Below are positions 10,857-23,036 of a DNA stretch of 64,000 nucleotides, one piece after another; within the stretch, counting starts at the first letter, position 1, and each line of letters opens with the position of its first letter. The stretch spans positions 237,571 through 301,570 of the forward strand of contig NW_026516715.1 in NCBI RefSeq assembly GCF_025766255.1. Direction: 5' to 3'. The stretch is from Zychaea mexicana. Its lineage: Eukaryota; Mucoromycota; Mucoromycetes; Mucorales; Lichtheimiaceae. A model generated the notes under the pieces. That model had not been told where the DNA came from and ran no database searches. It saw only the letters and a list, made by a program, of their open reading frames with translations. The translations under genes were made by a program, and so were the position numbers.

Positions 10857-13135
10857 CTAGCGTCTTTTGGGTGCGTTGGGCTTTGGCTTGTGATAGACAT
10901 GGCACTAGAAAAGACAAGAACGATTCCCAGATTCAGTACAAGCAGCAAACCCCTTTTAACCAAGCAGCAAGAAGCTGTGTTTGTGTTTACCTTATGCGCA
11001 TGTCTGTACCAGAGCACGCTGTTTTTTCTTTTTACATTGCTGACCGAGACCCACTGACGACATTGGTGGCACAGCCCTTCAACCAGGTCCTGGTCGACCC
11101 AACGCGTCTCCAACGGCTGCATGAATTCTTTACCCGATACTGACGAGATACCATGGAAGAACTGCTTGTGATACCTGTTATATCCGCAAAACACAACATA
11201 CATACACACACAATGAGCCCTTTCGCCCTTTCTCTCTTTTTCTTTCCAACTCCTGTTTTTTGGGAGGGGGGGGGTACTTGCCAGAAAGCACTGTTTTTCA
11301 GTTGAAGCCACTTGCCAGGCTGACACGTATCGCACAATCCTTCCTTGGCTTGGCCATTGTATCGAACCCACTGAGGCGTGTACTTGTCACCGACATAGCG
11401 CAGCTTTTGTCGTCGAGGGCGAGCCTCGGGATCCACACGCGCTGCTTCGATATCCTTGAGCGACATGTCGGGAAAGTCGGGGTCGCCAGGCTCAACAGCT
11501 GTCGACATGTCGTCCTCGTCCACTTCCATCCGGTTCTTCTTTCGTCTGTTAGGTGAGCGCACAGCACCCGTCGGCATCGGTGGGAACTGGCCAGGCAATG
11601 GCGCGTGCATCATGCCGTCGATAGGGATCGGTAATGGGAGTTTACCCACATGCTGATAATAGTAATGTGCATGAGGATGGCCTGGCGGAGGACCTACTAC
11701 TGCTGCTGCTGCTGTTCCTGGTGGCGGTCCTGATGATGTTGCATGTGGATGAGGTGGTGGTACTGCTGCTGGATGGTGCATGTAAGGATGCGGATGATAC
11801 GGATAGTAATGTGGATGTTGCGGTGGTGGCGGTGGATGTGGCATCGTCGACGACGACGACGACGATGAACTTGTTGTTGTTGTTGTCTGGTCACCAAAGT
11901 CGTGTTGTTGTTTCTGATCAGACGATGCTGACAACGGGTGGATCATGTTGGCTGAGTCATGAACAGGGTACGCGCCGACAGCAGCAGCAGCAGCAGACGA
12001 TGGCGGCGGGTGCAACATGGCAGGCGACATGTCTTGCACGAACGTCAACTTTGCGGTTGGATGGAGATGTGGATGATGGTGGAGATGAGGGTGGAAAGGA
12101 TGATGATGATGAGGAGGAGGATGGTGTTGCTGTTGATGAGGATGGAGATGATACGGTAGTTGCTGAGGATGGACCATAGACGACGCCGAGGACGACGATG
12201 AAGATGAGCCTGACAGATCTTGCAGGAACGTGGATCTGTCGGAAGGTAAGGATGCCCACGTCATGCTTGCATCGTACGAATGCCTCCGCGGACGGTTGTT
12301 TCTGTTTCTGTTTCTGTTGTTGTTGTTGTTGTTGTGCGAGAGCGAGTTGTCCGACGCAACCGAGAAACTGTCCTCCTGCCACGAAGCTGGCTTGTGTTCT
12401 TCTTCCCAGTTGTTTTTGTTGACGAGAGATGGGTGAAAGGAAGAAAGTGTGTGTGTGTGTGTGTGTGTGTGGATGGTCATGGAAATTAGCTTTTTTATGC
12501 GCATAAATTTTCTCAATATTATAGGGTTCCCTCCCCTCCCCACCCCCCCCCCAAAAAAAAATAATAGAATAGAAACAAACGAACTAACCAGAGCTGTTAT
12601 CGTCGGCTGCTGACGGGTCCTTGTCATCATCGTCCGTAGAAGCAGTAGCATCAGTAGGATCAGCAGCGGGGGTAGAAGGCAACCGATTAAAATTGGCCAG
12701 CAGCATGGCTGCCTCAATAGAGTTGCGTTGCTGTGATAAATGCAAGCTCAGTTGTGCTTGAGCCTCGTCGTTCAGTCCTAACGGCAACCCCAGGACGGCC
12801 GGACTGCTCTTTCGTTTGTCAAAGACAAAGGCAGGAATGGCAGACAATTCAGCGTCCTGATGGTGATGTTTCAGGGGCGGCCAAGATGATGCATAAGGCG
12901 GCGACGGCGAGGATGACCGTCCTTCGCTGGTCACCGAGCCGTTGCAATCTGGTTCATTGACAGACGCTCCACGAGAGGGCACAGTGGCCATGGGCGGCAA
13001 TGAAGGCGGCTTGCTGTTGTTGGCTTGTGTCAGGTTGACTTGCGCATAATGGAGCACCTTGGCATCCTCAGGACGGTGTGTTGCTGCTGTTGTTGCTGCT
13101 GTTGGCGGCGGAGGCAAGTATCCTTGAACATCCAT
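10857..13135 (-). CDS. Rua1 C-terminal domain (zinc-binding) transcriptional regulator
   Basis: Four exons on the minus strand, 13135-12589, 12401-11282, 11174-10991 and 10904-10857, encode 632 residues. The first about 430 residues are disordered: Pro/Ser-rich, an Asn/Arg tract, and long His/Pro-rich stretches. The conserved C-terminal domain starts near RPRRQKLRYVGDKYTPQWVR. It has a first zinc-like module (LCDTCQPGKWLQLKNSAFW then YHKQFFHGISSVSG) and a second (LCHQCRQWV...LWYRHAHK then CHVYHKPK), the pattern of the family named after Ustilago Rua1. It is expected in the nucleus. The intron between 11281 and 11175 starts GCAAGT, not GT; only this donor restores the FWYHKQF junction. The acceptor at 12401 lies in a tandem GAAGAAG, so a 1-codon alternative is likely. 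The His-rich tail could also bind metal. Confidence 0.82.
12447..12471. repeat. GT microsatellite inside an intron
   Basis: A pure GT run of about 25 bases (CA on the coding strand) in intron 1 of the Rua1-domain gene, upstream of the pyrimidine tract of the acceptor. Confidence 0.9.
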
Positions 13136-14244
13136 GTTGAGGCAATGTATAAATTTTTTTTATTTTTTTTGGGGTAGTCAATGAGAGCAAGAGCGGGGAG
13201 GGTGTGTTAATAGTAGCAGTGGTACTAGCAACAGCAGTAGTAGCGTATGCGACGGAGGTTGGGAGAGGGGTGGGGGAGGAAAAGGGAAAGCAGCAAAGGC
13301 AAGAAGGACGGTGGAAGCACGACACAGCCAGGAACCAAAATTTGCTTGTTTGCAAGAAAAAAAAAAAAAACTTTTTTTTTCTTTTGTGCCTTAATGCACA
13401 CAGTCCGAATTTCGTCTTTTTTTTTTACACGATCGAAAATGACAACTACACATGCTGCAAAGCGTATACAGGATGCTCACAACGACGATGATAGCAAAGG
13501 AAAGAAGAGGAAAGGGTGCTTGCTGGATTCTTCTCTCTTTGCACCCTTCGCTTGCTCGTCTCTCTCTGTCTCTCTGTCTTTCGTTTTGTTTTAATCTATC
13601 GCTGAGTCATGCAATTCTTGTGTTGTTTATGCATTGTTTTTCCCTGTCTTCTTCCGCAGAGTGACCACTCTTGTTAGCTTTTCTACTAGAGCCTTTCCAG
13701 AGCAGCCCCTCTTTTGGCACTACATCTGCTCTGCTGACCAGCCCTTGGCATGATTTCCACCCTCCTTAGACCCCACTCTCCTTCAATGGCCAAGATCAAG
13801 TCGACATGTAAAAAAAAAATTATGATTGGATCTACACTTGCGAACCCGGAGCCACTGTGATTCATGCTCCGCCTATGCATCCATTAAACGATGTGTACGT
13901 CACTTTTTCTTCCTTTCTCTAGCAGGACCACCACCCACTGCAACGCATTGCTCCGGATCAGAGATACTGGCGTCCCATGAAGCATGTCTTTGAAAGTGCA
14001 GAGTGCTTGCTTACGTGTGTCGTGGTTGCGGAAAGACAGTCCAGAGTCATTGCTTTGATGGTTACACACTGTCGTACATGCAAGCAATGCTTAAAACACG
14101 AAAAACAAAATAGAAAAAAGAGAGAGAGAGAGAGAGAGTGACGTTGGCCCTATCGTTTTTCTGTCGGAAACATTTTATGTTCCCCTTTCTTTATTGTGTT
14201 CCTTATCCCCCCCCCACCCCTTTTTTTCCAATTTCAACAAAGAA
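13136..14244. promoter_or_regulatory. Divergent intergenic region
   Basis: 1.1 kb between the starts of the Rua1-domain gene (minus) and the coiled-coil gene (plus), so it must contain both promoters. It holds an A14 then T9 pair near 13356-13380, a GA repeat near 14120-14138 and a C-rich, T-rich leader just before the plus-strand ATG. I see no coding region. Confidence 0.5.
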
Positions 14245-15653
14245 ATGACCAACAATAACCGTCCATCGCCACGACGATCCAGAAGCACCGTTGCCCCGTT
14301 CACTGTGAAGCGAAAGCAGGTCAATTATGAGGCACTCGACATGAACAGGTGAGAAAAGGAGAGCGCTGCGACGACAGATTGAGGGCGTACAAACACTTGT
14401 AAATATTTACCGACTTTTATGCAAAGTTCACAGTGCTCCTTAGCCAGCTTGCTGTGCAAGAATAACGACAGCAACAACAACAACAACAACGACAGCAGCA
14501 GCAGCAACAACAACAACAGCAGTCGTGTGAGTCATTGATACTGGGCCTTGAGTCCACTCTTTCTTTTGAGTCCATAGTGTTAATGACTGCTTCCATTTTC
14601 TTCAAGTAAAGCCACCAGAGGACTTTACGCGCACCTTGATAGAAAACAAAGCAGCAGCAGAGCGGAATGCAAGAGTACAGCAGCTGGAGGCAAGTTATAA
14701 CTTTCTCTCAATGCACCACAGTGATAGTCGGCTCATGATCCTACGTGCGTCGTCATAGAAAGAACTGAAGCAAGCGACGCATGATCAACAGACGTGGCGC
14801 CACAAGTGTCGTTTGCTGGAGAGTGAGCGCGAAAAGTTCCAGGCAACAGTGACAGGTACAATACACCCCACTCGTCTACCGTTCACTTAAAGTGTTGCTA
14901 AGATTTGCCCCTCCCCCCCCCCCTGCCACCAGATCAATGCGAAAAGGATAAAGAGCTGTTGCAAATGGAGATCAAGATACTCAAAGAAGCACATCTGAAC
15001 AAAGTTCAGGAAATGGCAAGTGCCATGGCGCAACTGCAACGAACAGTTGCTTTGTTAAGGGAACAGCTTTCCAAGCATGGTCTTGCAGAAGGTCGGTGTC
15101 TTCCCATAGGCTGTGCAGGGTAGTACAAATCAAAATCATGCTTATGCACGCCACCGGCTTCTTTTTTTTGTCTTTCGGGCTATATTAGAGAGCAACACAA
15201 AAAGTGACGAAGCAATCGATGCCATGATGATCCATTCGAACTATAAAGAAGAGGCCGAATACATCAAAGTACTGTACACTTTAACTCTATTAATTTAATA
15301 TGTAAAATGCTCATCTTACGTTTGTCCATGCAGAATGCATATAATTTGGCCAAACGGAAAAGTACCCAGGATTCAGCAAGCCACCAGCTATGGATAGATG
15401 TTCAGGTAAAAAAAAAATAAATAAATCTCAACTTGGAAAATTGAAATAAACTGACTTTAATGTGTGAATGTAGTCAACAGCTCAAGCGTTGCAACATCAA
15501 GTGGAACTATTTCAAGCCTGGAAAGCGGTGGCAAATGTCCCTATTGAGGATTTAGCGCGTCTTATGCGTGACGACGACAAGTCATCCACGGCCGGTAGCT
15601 CGCTCCGGAAAGCTTTGTTTGGAAGGAAAGGATCCAATAAACGAAAGACTTGA
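14245..15653 (+). CDS. Coiled-coil protein of unknown function
   Basis: Eight exons, 14245-14348, 14427-14524, 14607-14689, 14759-14855, 14933-15091, 15189-15268, 15334-15405 and 15474-15653, give 290 residues. I do not recognise the family. The N-terminus is basic and Ser/Arg-rich (PSPRRSRSTVAPFTVKRKQ). Exon 2 encodes an Asn/Ser run and is the least certain, but it is the piece I found that keeps phase between exons 1 and 3. Residues about 70-170 are a strong coiled coil (ENKAAAERNARVQQLEKELKQ, then MAQLQRTVALLREQLSKH). The C-terminus is basic, ending FGRKGSNKRKT. Intron 3 begins GCAAGT at 14690; with that GC donor the frame runs straight into KELKQATHDQQTW. A cytoskeletal or organelle-tethering role is possible but not shown. 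Confidence 0.68.
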
Positions 15654-18600
15654 CACACATCTCTTTTTTAATTTATCTCGACTCAACTTTTCCTCCCCAT
15701 TCGGTGGGTGAGTCCAGAATATTTCCAGTATCCGTAGATCGTCTCCTCCTCTTCAAGCTCACCCCCTCCCCCTAATAAACCCCCTCACGTTCCACTATCC
15801 GTCAAATTTTAATTAATAAAAAAAATTACAGGTCGACACTTGACTGGGCAAGCATTGATGCTGGTTTGTTATCAAGTGATACAGTATTGCTAATGCATTA
15901 ACTAGTGTGCGTGCCTTTCCCCCATATGACGCCCGTTGCACAAAGCAAGGGGCTTTTTCTTTCCACATGGAAGAGACACAAAGGACTTTGTACTTTAGTG
16001 CCATGTGGTAAGTTACTATGCATGGCCAGATGATGAGAGAGTAAATGTAACCAGTCAAGGGTGCACATCATGAGAAGAAGAAGGTGAAATTGCAATAATA
16101 ATCACACTTTAAAGAGATTACTCAAATATGGCAATTTCCAATTACATAATACATGACAACACCTTAGTCTGTGGAAGGTTAATAAGAATTATGCATCGGG
16201 TGTCAATCAGTTTAGTCCAAATAATTAGCCCATCGCTATCATCATTCCTTCTATAGCGATGTTACGTCTCTAGACTTATTTGATTTGCTACTAAGATGGA
16301 ATGGTTGTAAAATGATTACGAGCACCCTATAAAGTAGGATGTAATATATCTCAATCATTTAGTAACAATATAGGATCTTGCAGTATACTCAATGTACATC
16401 CCCCAGCAACAAACTTCTCTTTAATATACGTATTTGTGGGACAAGGACAGGGGATGCATCACATGCAACACGGAGCGGTTCTTATATCCGAGTAGCCATA
16501 GATATCCTACCATTCAACTAAAAGATCCTAGTACAATAAGAGCTTTGGTCTGATCTGTAGTTTTGTTTGCCTTATACATTCTCGGACAAAGTGGAGCAAT
16601 GTTCTTTTGCAAAGTCTTTAGAAACTCTTTTGCTCTAAAGGTTGGAGGGTCAAGTAGTGGTTTTGGGTGATGGAACTTTTTAGCTGGAGGGTTCGCCACA
16701 CATCCACATAGCCATTTGGACTGGTAAGTCTGCTGTAGAAGAACTATAGCACAGCTAAATAATGTTACTGCTCAATTACCAGCTGTTGGTTCAAATATGC
16801 GAGGATTGGTTCAAAAGAATCAACTCCATCGTTGTATATCGTGTTGCAATCAATCAGGTAAGTGTCGGTTTGAGTATTCTTCTGAGCCCAAGTACAACCG
16901 CAAAAGGATTTAGATGGCAAGAGATATACTGTATGTGTATTATTGAGAATAGCAAAGTTCGTTTGTAAACCCATACAGCAAATATTTCGCGAGGAGATGT
17001 GGATGTGCAGTTAAATCAAGGGTATCACACACGTTCGTATTTATGCAAGTATTTGACATAGTTTGATACGGGCAGCATGCACGAGGCGGATGGTTAAACC
17101 AACAGCAAGCAGTTTAGACATGGCATGGAATTATATGGAATGGCACAAACAAGTAGCGTCAACTGATGAGATTTTCACTGGCACTCATCTGCCGGCTCAC
17201 CAAAGACGAGTAATCAAAAGGAAGAAGTTCATGGACGGAAGATTTCCGTTATCTTGACTTTTGTTTTTTATTTACATTTTAATAAAGAGTACATTTTGCG
17301 ACCAGCGGCAGACGATTTTGAGACCTTGTCGTTCCCCTTGGCTCTGTCGAGCGGAAAAAAGACAAAGCAACAAAAAGACCTCTTACTAGAACTTGATAGT
17401 TGTCTAGAGAGTATGGAGTTGGAAAGAAAGAAAGGATGGATGAGAAGAACAAATTTACCGTGTGATGCGTCCCAAATTTGCGGTATTGTGGTCGTATAAC
17501 TATTACCGCAATCAAAACGGCGGTATATTGAAAAATCAGGATTCGGATGCGTTGTTAATTGTATAAGCCCACCATAACAAATGTCACTTCCTTATAAGAG
17601 CGACCTTACCCAATATTAGCAGATATGGAAGCAGCAACGCTGGTGATCAAGAACAGGTTCAATAAGAGCGAGCAGCAGCAAGAGAGCAACAACAGCAACA
17701 CCCGCATATCACACGGTAGTAGAGCTCGCACAACATAGTGCCGAGCCTTTCGATGTGGGTGTCTGGCTAACATAAGTTTTTTGGCGGCTCGTCATAATTT
17801 TATTTTTAACAAGGTGTCTGTAAATATAAACTGTCTTTTTCAATGGTCAAAGTAAGAGTATTGCCGCTGTTTGTTGTAAAGGAGAGATTATCAACAGAGG
17901 TAAGCAACCCTCCAGCAGCACTGTATTCTGACACCAGCTGAACTACCATCCAAAGGTAATCGTGCGTAGTTGTGTACAGTGGTCACCTGTTCATTCCAAA
18001 AATAAGATCACCAAGTTTTGTGCGAAATTGAAGAGGTGTGAAAATTAACGGATCCTGCATACGTATACCGTTAAGTCCTATTAACTATGTAATTCGAAGA
18101 GCGATAGCAGAAAAATGTGTGATATCAACAAGGATTTTAGAACTAAACCCTGCTCCCTTTGTATTTTTCTGTAGCTGTCTGATATAAACCTTCATGAATC
18201 ATGCTTGTGATTTAGTGATGGCCTTATAATATCCATATAGATAGTGTGGACTTGTCGAATAATGTGCCGAAAGATCAACGAATAGTAGTAATACTAGCAG
18301 TTTTCTTTGCGTGTATGTAGATTACCACACTGTAACAGCTTAACACGGTGATCGGTATGTTCGTGCTGTTGTGTTACTCAAAACTACTTTTTTTTTAAGA
18401 TTAGCTTTCAGTATCCAAGGACCGATTCGTTCGATTTTCAGGTTCAACGTTTATTATATCATAAATAACATTGTAGAAATGAGCACATTATAGTATAATA
18501 TCACATTTAATCAATGCTGCAATGAAAGCTATCATTGCTGATTACAACATTGTGACTTGGCACTGCTGTTTCATGGTCTTTCACAGAAAAGCAAAGCAAC

Positions 18601-18806
18601 TACTGGAGATCTCCGGCACATCGGGGACCACCTAACGCATTACCCATATCGGATGTCAAAGTTAGAGTTACACACATTCTGCACGACAAGACAGTAGATA
18701 GCTATAAGGAAGATATGTCCCCGAATAAAAAGGTTTCGTGCGTTAATTCGGGTATCTTGTTCCTCCTCTTTTTTCTTAAACTTTTTCTTGTCTCTTCCAA
18801 AAAACC
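15654..18806. other. 3.1-kb stretch with ORF relics only
   Basis: No complete gene seen. The minus-strand frame at 16514-16699 (MANPPAKKFHHPKPLLDPP...) and the plus-strand frame at 17063-17257 (with MAWNYMEWHKQVASTDEIF) have more protein-like composition than their surroundings. They could be fragments of decayed genes or transposons; I cannot name them. The last 200 bp, with a pyrimidine tract before 18807, is the likely promoter of the M20 gene. Confidence 0.45.
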
Positions 18807-20891
18807 ATGAACGCAACTGTTGACAAGGTCATTACCGAGACCATTAACGGTCTTGATGCCGAGCTTCGCCAAATTAGTATCAAGGTTTGTTTTCTTGATC
18901 CTGTTCCTGACTTCTTTTCAAAGTCTCCCAAAATGCTCATTTCGGGGTGAAAATAATGAAAAGCAACTCTTTTTGCCATGAACACTGTACACATGTAGAT
19001 TCACGACAACCCTGAACTTGGTGAACACGAGTTCAATGCTTCTCACTTGTTGTGCAACTATCTTGAAGGAAAGGGTTTCCGTGTGACGCGTGGAGCAGCT
19101 GGTATGCCCACGGCCTTTATTGCAGAATATGCAAACAGCACAAAGGGTCGCAGAATGGGTTACTGCTCCGAGTTTGATGCATTGCCAGGGTAAATAACGT
19201 AGTAATTTGAGCGTGTTGCTATGGTATAAATAGGCTTTCGAGCTAATGATTGTCCTTTCTTTCTTTTAGCGTTGGACATGCATGTGGTCATAATCTTATT
19301 GCTATTAGCGGATTGGCTTGTGCAATTGCCACTAAAGCGCTCTTGGAGCATGGCTTGATCGAAGGATCTGTTGTTTTGTACGGTAAATATCGAATAACCA
19401 AAGATGTACAAAAAAGTCTTTTGCTTTGGTTGTTTCCTTTCATTCCATTTACGTTGACATATCGTTTCTATTATTGAAGGCACCCCTGCCGAGGAGTCGA
19501 CCTCTGGTAAGATTACCTTTGTCCAAAAGGGTGAAGTACAAAGCCGCGTGGATGTTGCCATGATGCTGTGAGTATATATCGGACTTGACGGTATCTATAT
19601 ACATCCTTACTATTACACCGTCCCGAAGCTTTTCTCTAACATATCCGTTCGTTCTTTTCTATCCTTCTCAAGGCACCCTGGTCCTGCTAATGGTGTTTTT
19701 GTCAAGATGCTTGCTTTGGATGCTCTTAAAGTGGAATTCTTTGGAAAGGCTTCCCATGCTGGCATGAAGCCTTGGGATGGTATCAATGCTTTGGACGCAT
19801 TTATGCAAGGCTGGAACAACGTTTCCATGTTGAGACAGCAAACTTTGACAACCAACAGGTGGGTTACAGATATCCTTTTTGGATATATTACCCCCTCGAA
19901 TAACGCGTAGCTTGTCACAGTATAGCTCAACATTGTTTCTTTATGACTTTTGAAGAGTCCATGGTATTATCACAGACGGTGGCAAATCGGTAAGTCGATC
20001 ATTTTCAAAACCTGTTGTTATTAAGATAGTCAGTGATCTTTAAAATTAAGTATATACGTGTATTTCTTCATTTACAATAGGCCAATGTAATCCCAGGTTG
20101 GTATACTGGGTTCTCATTGTTCTCGTTGCAGTTTTTTAATTAACGTAGCCGAGCTAACCTAACTCACATTAAAAAAAAAAGATTATGCTGCTGGTCGCTT
20201 TTACTGCCGAGCAGTTACGCGTGCCCAATTAAGGGAGTTTAAAGAAAAGGTTGAAAACTGCTTCAAGGCCGCTGCTGGTGCTACTCAATGTCAATTGAAG
20301 TTGACTTGGGCTCCATACGGTGCCATTGATGGTAAAATATCTGTTAACAGTGTAGCTATTGGTGATATTCTTAGCTGATTAATGTGTTTCATGCAATAGA
20401 TGTGTTCCAGAACTCAGAATTGGGATACTCGTATATTGATTATATGAAGCAAGAAGGCGCCCAGTTCTTCCCTCGATCGGTAGAAGAAACTGTAGTTAGC
20501 GGTAGCACAGGTAAGCTCTTTTCTGTCCCTTGTTGTATTCATCGCCTTTTTTGTTTTTCTAATCTCGCTTTGGTCAGATATGGGTAACTTCAGCTACGTA
20601 GTTCCGACACTCCACCCTGGGTAAATAATATTCATATATCACAATTTATTCTTTACTGTCAAGCAGGAAAGAAAGCAGTAAATCTAAACTGTTTTGTTTT
20701 ATAGATTTGAGATTGGAACCACAGCTGCCAATCATACAGTGGAGTTTACTAAGGCTGCAAGAACACCAGAAGCACATCAGTATACCCTTCGTGCTGCTCG
20801 ATCCTTGTCAAGAACAGCTGCTTCGGTTTTCCTTGATGATTCATTCTACGAGCGTGTGCGTGCCGAATTTTTGCAAGGCAAGCCCCAATAA
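18807..20891 (+). CDS. M20-family amidohydrolase (PM20D2/aminoacylase-like)
   Basis: Eleven exons: 18807-18884, 18999-19189, 19270-19382, 19480-19567, 19673-19858, 19956-19989, 20081-20096, 20182-20331, 20400-20510, 20578-20620 and 20705-20891. They give 398 residues, usual for the M20 amidohydrolase/carboxypeptidase group. Metal and catalytic signatures are in order: EFDALPGVGHACGHN (the HACGHN metal motif), GTPAEES with its catalytic Glu, then HPGPANGV. The dimerisation domain follows with GKASHAGMKPWDGINALDA, and a C-terminal part with TLHPGFEIGT and NHTVEFT. Such enzymes hydrolyse N-acyl amino acids or dipeptides in the cytosol; the substrate here is not determined. The 16-base seventh exon encodes only ANVIP. 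No signal peptide is seen. All phases are consistent. Confidence 0.9.
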
Positions 20892-21132
20892 GATAGCCTC
20901 ACTTGGTTACTCTACTGGGAGAAGCTCCTGTATTCTATCTTTTGTATAATATAAACAAAATATGTATCCAATATGCGTTTACTTGGGAACATGATCACTA
21001 AACTATTGCTGGTTATAATCCTAGCTAGCTAGCTAGTTAGCGGAGGTGTTTGGTAAAAGCCAAACTGATAATTTATGTCTGAGAGCAAAAGCCACTGTTA
21101 CTTCAACCCCTTTACCACATAAAGTTGTCAAC
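20892..21132. other. Short intergenic spacer between two plus-strand genes
   Basis: 241 bp with the 3' end of the M20 gene and the promoter of the mitochondrial gene. A CTAG tandem (AGCTAGCTAGCTAG) lies near 21024-21038. The downstream frame is open back to 21046, but the encoded leader is not protein-like. Confidence 0.6.
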
Positions 21133-21687
21133 ATGCTACGATCAGCACTTCTTTTACACCAGCGTCGTCTTACACATACTGCAGCTACCACGCCCAACGA
21201 AACGATATACAAGGGCCCTCTCGCCAATGTCGCCAAAAAATTAAAATTATTCTCTGTCACATCCCTTGGCCTCGGCACGGGCATTTCGCCATTTGTCTTT
21301 GCCATTGACGTTCCTGTACCCTTCGTTGCCAAGGCAGCCCTTGTCGGTGCGGCCGTTGCGACGAGTGCAGCTTCGACTGGTCTTATCCAGTGGGTCATGT
21401 CGCCCTATGTCACCAAAATCAGTCAGAACGGCAACGAGCTGACTTTACATACGCTCAGCTTCTGGGCCAAGGACCATCAAACAACTGTACCTATCGACAG
21501 CCTTGCACCTGCCACACGGATATTCACATCGCTTATGCTGACCGACCCTTCCAAGGCAACCGCTCAGGTTAGCGGAAAACCTGGTAAACCGAAAACGTTG
21601 TTTTATGTACATCCCGAACTATGTGAGGAAGATGGTACGGCTATCAAGGCTGTTATTGACAAGACTGGTATCGGCAAGGGATTTTAA
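21133..21687 (+). CDS. TMEM70/TMEM186/TMEM223-like mitochondrial inner-membrane protein
   Basis: Single exon, 184 residues from the ATG at 21133. This start gives a classical mitochondrial presequence (MLRSALLLHQRRLTHTAATT): basic, without acids. Next comes the family entry motif IYKGPLANVAKKLKLFSVTSLGLG, a hairpin of two hydrophobic segments (about residues 40-60 and 70-95), then a matrix-facing beta-rich part. The YxGPL motif followed by KxLKxFS and two helices matches the TMEM70/TMEM186 family, whose members assist assembly of ATP synthase or complex I in animals. Which branch this fungal protein belongs to cannot be told. An upstream in-frame codon at 21046 would hide the presequence, so I reject it. 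Function as an assembly factor is inference. Confidence 0.72.
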   Translation: MLRSALLLHQRRLTHTAATTPNETIYKGPLANVAKKLKLFSVTSLGLGTGISPFVFAIDVPVPFVAKAALVGAAVATSAASTGLIQWVMSPYVTKISQNGNELTLHTLSFWAKDHQTTVPIDSLAPATRIFTSLMLTDPSKATAQVSGKPGKPKTLFYVHPELCEEDGTAIKAVIDKTGIGKGF

Positions 21688-21967
21688 GCAATAAAATGTA
21701 ATAGAAGAAATGTAGCAGCAATGATATTACCTTGTTTATCTGTAACGCAAGATACGTATGTATGTATATTGACTATGTGTGCACAGGATTCTTCCTAATG
21801 GTTGACGGGGCCCTTGACGTTGGGGGGTGCTTTTGATTGGCGTGTGTTTCCGTACAGGTCATCATCACCACTGCTACTTGGGTTCTTGCTGAATCAAGGG
21901 ATCAGACAATAGGCTCATGTGACGAGCGCTTGGTATTAGGTAGCGCTTTCTGGGTTATTGTGGTCAA

Positions 21968-22168
21968 ATGGATACAGACGAACACTACTCAACTGTCGGG
22001 GAACCATGTCGTAGCGGTCTGGCCTCCATCGGTTGCCATCCTACCACACTTCTCCCGCCTTACACTTTTGACATTATGGCTTGTACTAGCTTGCCATCTG
22101 GCATGCCCACTGCCGCTGCAGATGGAGGTTTGGGGGCCTTGCCCTTGCGAAACGTGCCTGTTAAATGA
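21968..22168 (+). CDS. Orphan short ORF, uncertain
   Basis: A 66-residue frame (MDTDEHYSTVGEPCRSGLA...) with fairly balanced composition and two Cys. I do not recognise it and there is no splice or promoter support. It may be chance or a relic. Confidence 0.2.
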   Translation: MDTDEHYSTVGEPCRSGLASIGCHPTTLLPPYTFDIMACTSLPSGMPTAAADGGLGALPLRNVPVK

Positions 22169-22258
22169 CACATAGGCGATTCAAAAGAGGCTCATTCAGC
22201 CGAGCGAGGCGAGGTAGCGACCGCGAGTATAACATAAAAAACACTCTATTCTCTAATT

Positions 22259-22669
22259 ATGCTTATACGAAGAAACCAGGCGCATAGGATGTGCTTAAAG
22301 ATCAACCAAGTGCGATTTTCAACCCTTTCGATAGAGCGCGACAGTGGCCGTGCTTTGTTGTCTGTAACGCTATGCGACACCAGAATGACGACAACATCTA
22401 CAAATGTCATGACAAGGCTGGCGTTATATCCGTATGTGCTATAGGGTGATTTGGAATATGAAGACGAACTGGATCTATTGGACCTTGCGAGCAGTCAGGA
22501 ACGAGTGACTTTAGAAATCGACGACGATGACGTCCAACAAGCAGCAGCGTTATCTTCTTTTCCTCACCAAAAGCAAAAGCAAAAAAAAGTATTGTCAGAT
22601 CAAAAAGATCTTGAAGCTTATAAGAAAATAACTCGGCATTGGCATACAAGAACCTCCACCGTAACATAG
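22259..22669 (+). CDS. Candidate two-exon gene for a small acidic protein
   Basis: Exons 22259-22363 and 22445-22669 join in frame through an 81-bp GT-AG intron to give 109 residues. The second part has an acidic run (LEYEDELDLLDLASSQERV and EIDDDD) followed by a Gln/Lys-rich stretch. I do not recognise it. The fit of both splice signals with one frame is suggestive only. The 370 bp after it, to the kinase stop codon, hold no further gene. Confidence 0.3.
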
Positions 22670-23036
22670 ACACTCGACCTGGCAACCGTCACTGGCTCCA
22701 AACCTTTGCCCCAACCTTTATCGCTACAAGAAGAAACTGACCAGAAACGCCACAACCTCCCATATGCTCTGACAATAGATGAACCTATTTTGAGTTGATT
22801 TGTATATCATAGATAAAAAACCATCATCGTAGAAAAACACAAGAATGCCGTATATCTATCATAAGTAGAAAAAAGAAAGATGCGATGCTGTGGGTTGTAT
22901 ACATTTGGGTGGTTGGGTAGTGTGTGGGTAAACGCGAGTTAAAAAATGGAAGAAAATCTACAGTGAAGACGAGTATAAGAGGATGAATGAGGGAGGGGGA
23001 GGGGAGGGGAGGGTTAAATCACATAATATCAGTTTC

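Noticed and set aside
10751..11371. Minus-strand frame of 206 codons over the end of the Rua1-domain gene
   Set aside because: It contains the true exon 10991-11174 but reads through both flanking introns; the spliced model matches the family better.
11634..12179. Long plus-strand frame of 181 codons opposite the Rua1-domain gene
   Set aside because: It is the complement of the His/Pro/Ser repeats of that gene; its composition is explained by the repeats and it has no start context or splice support.
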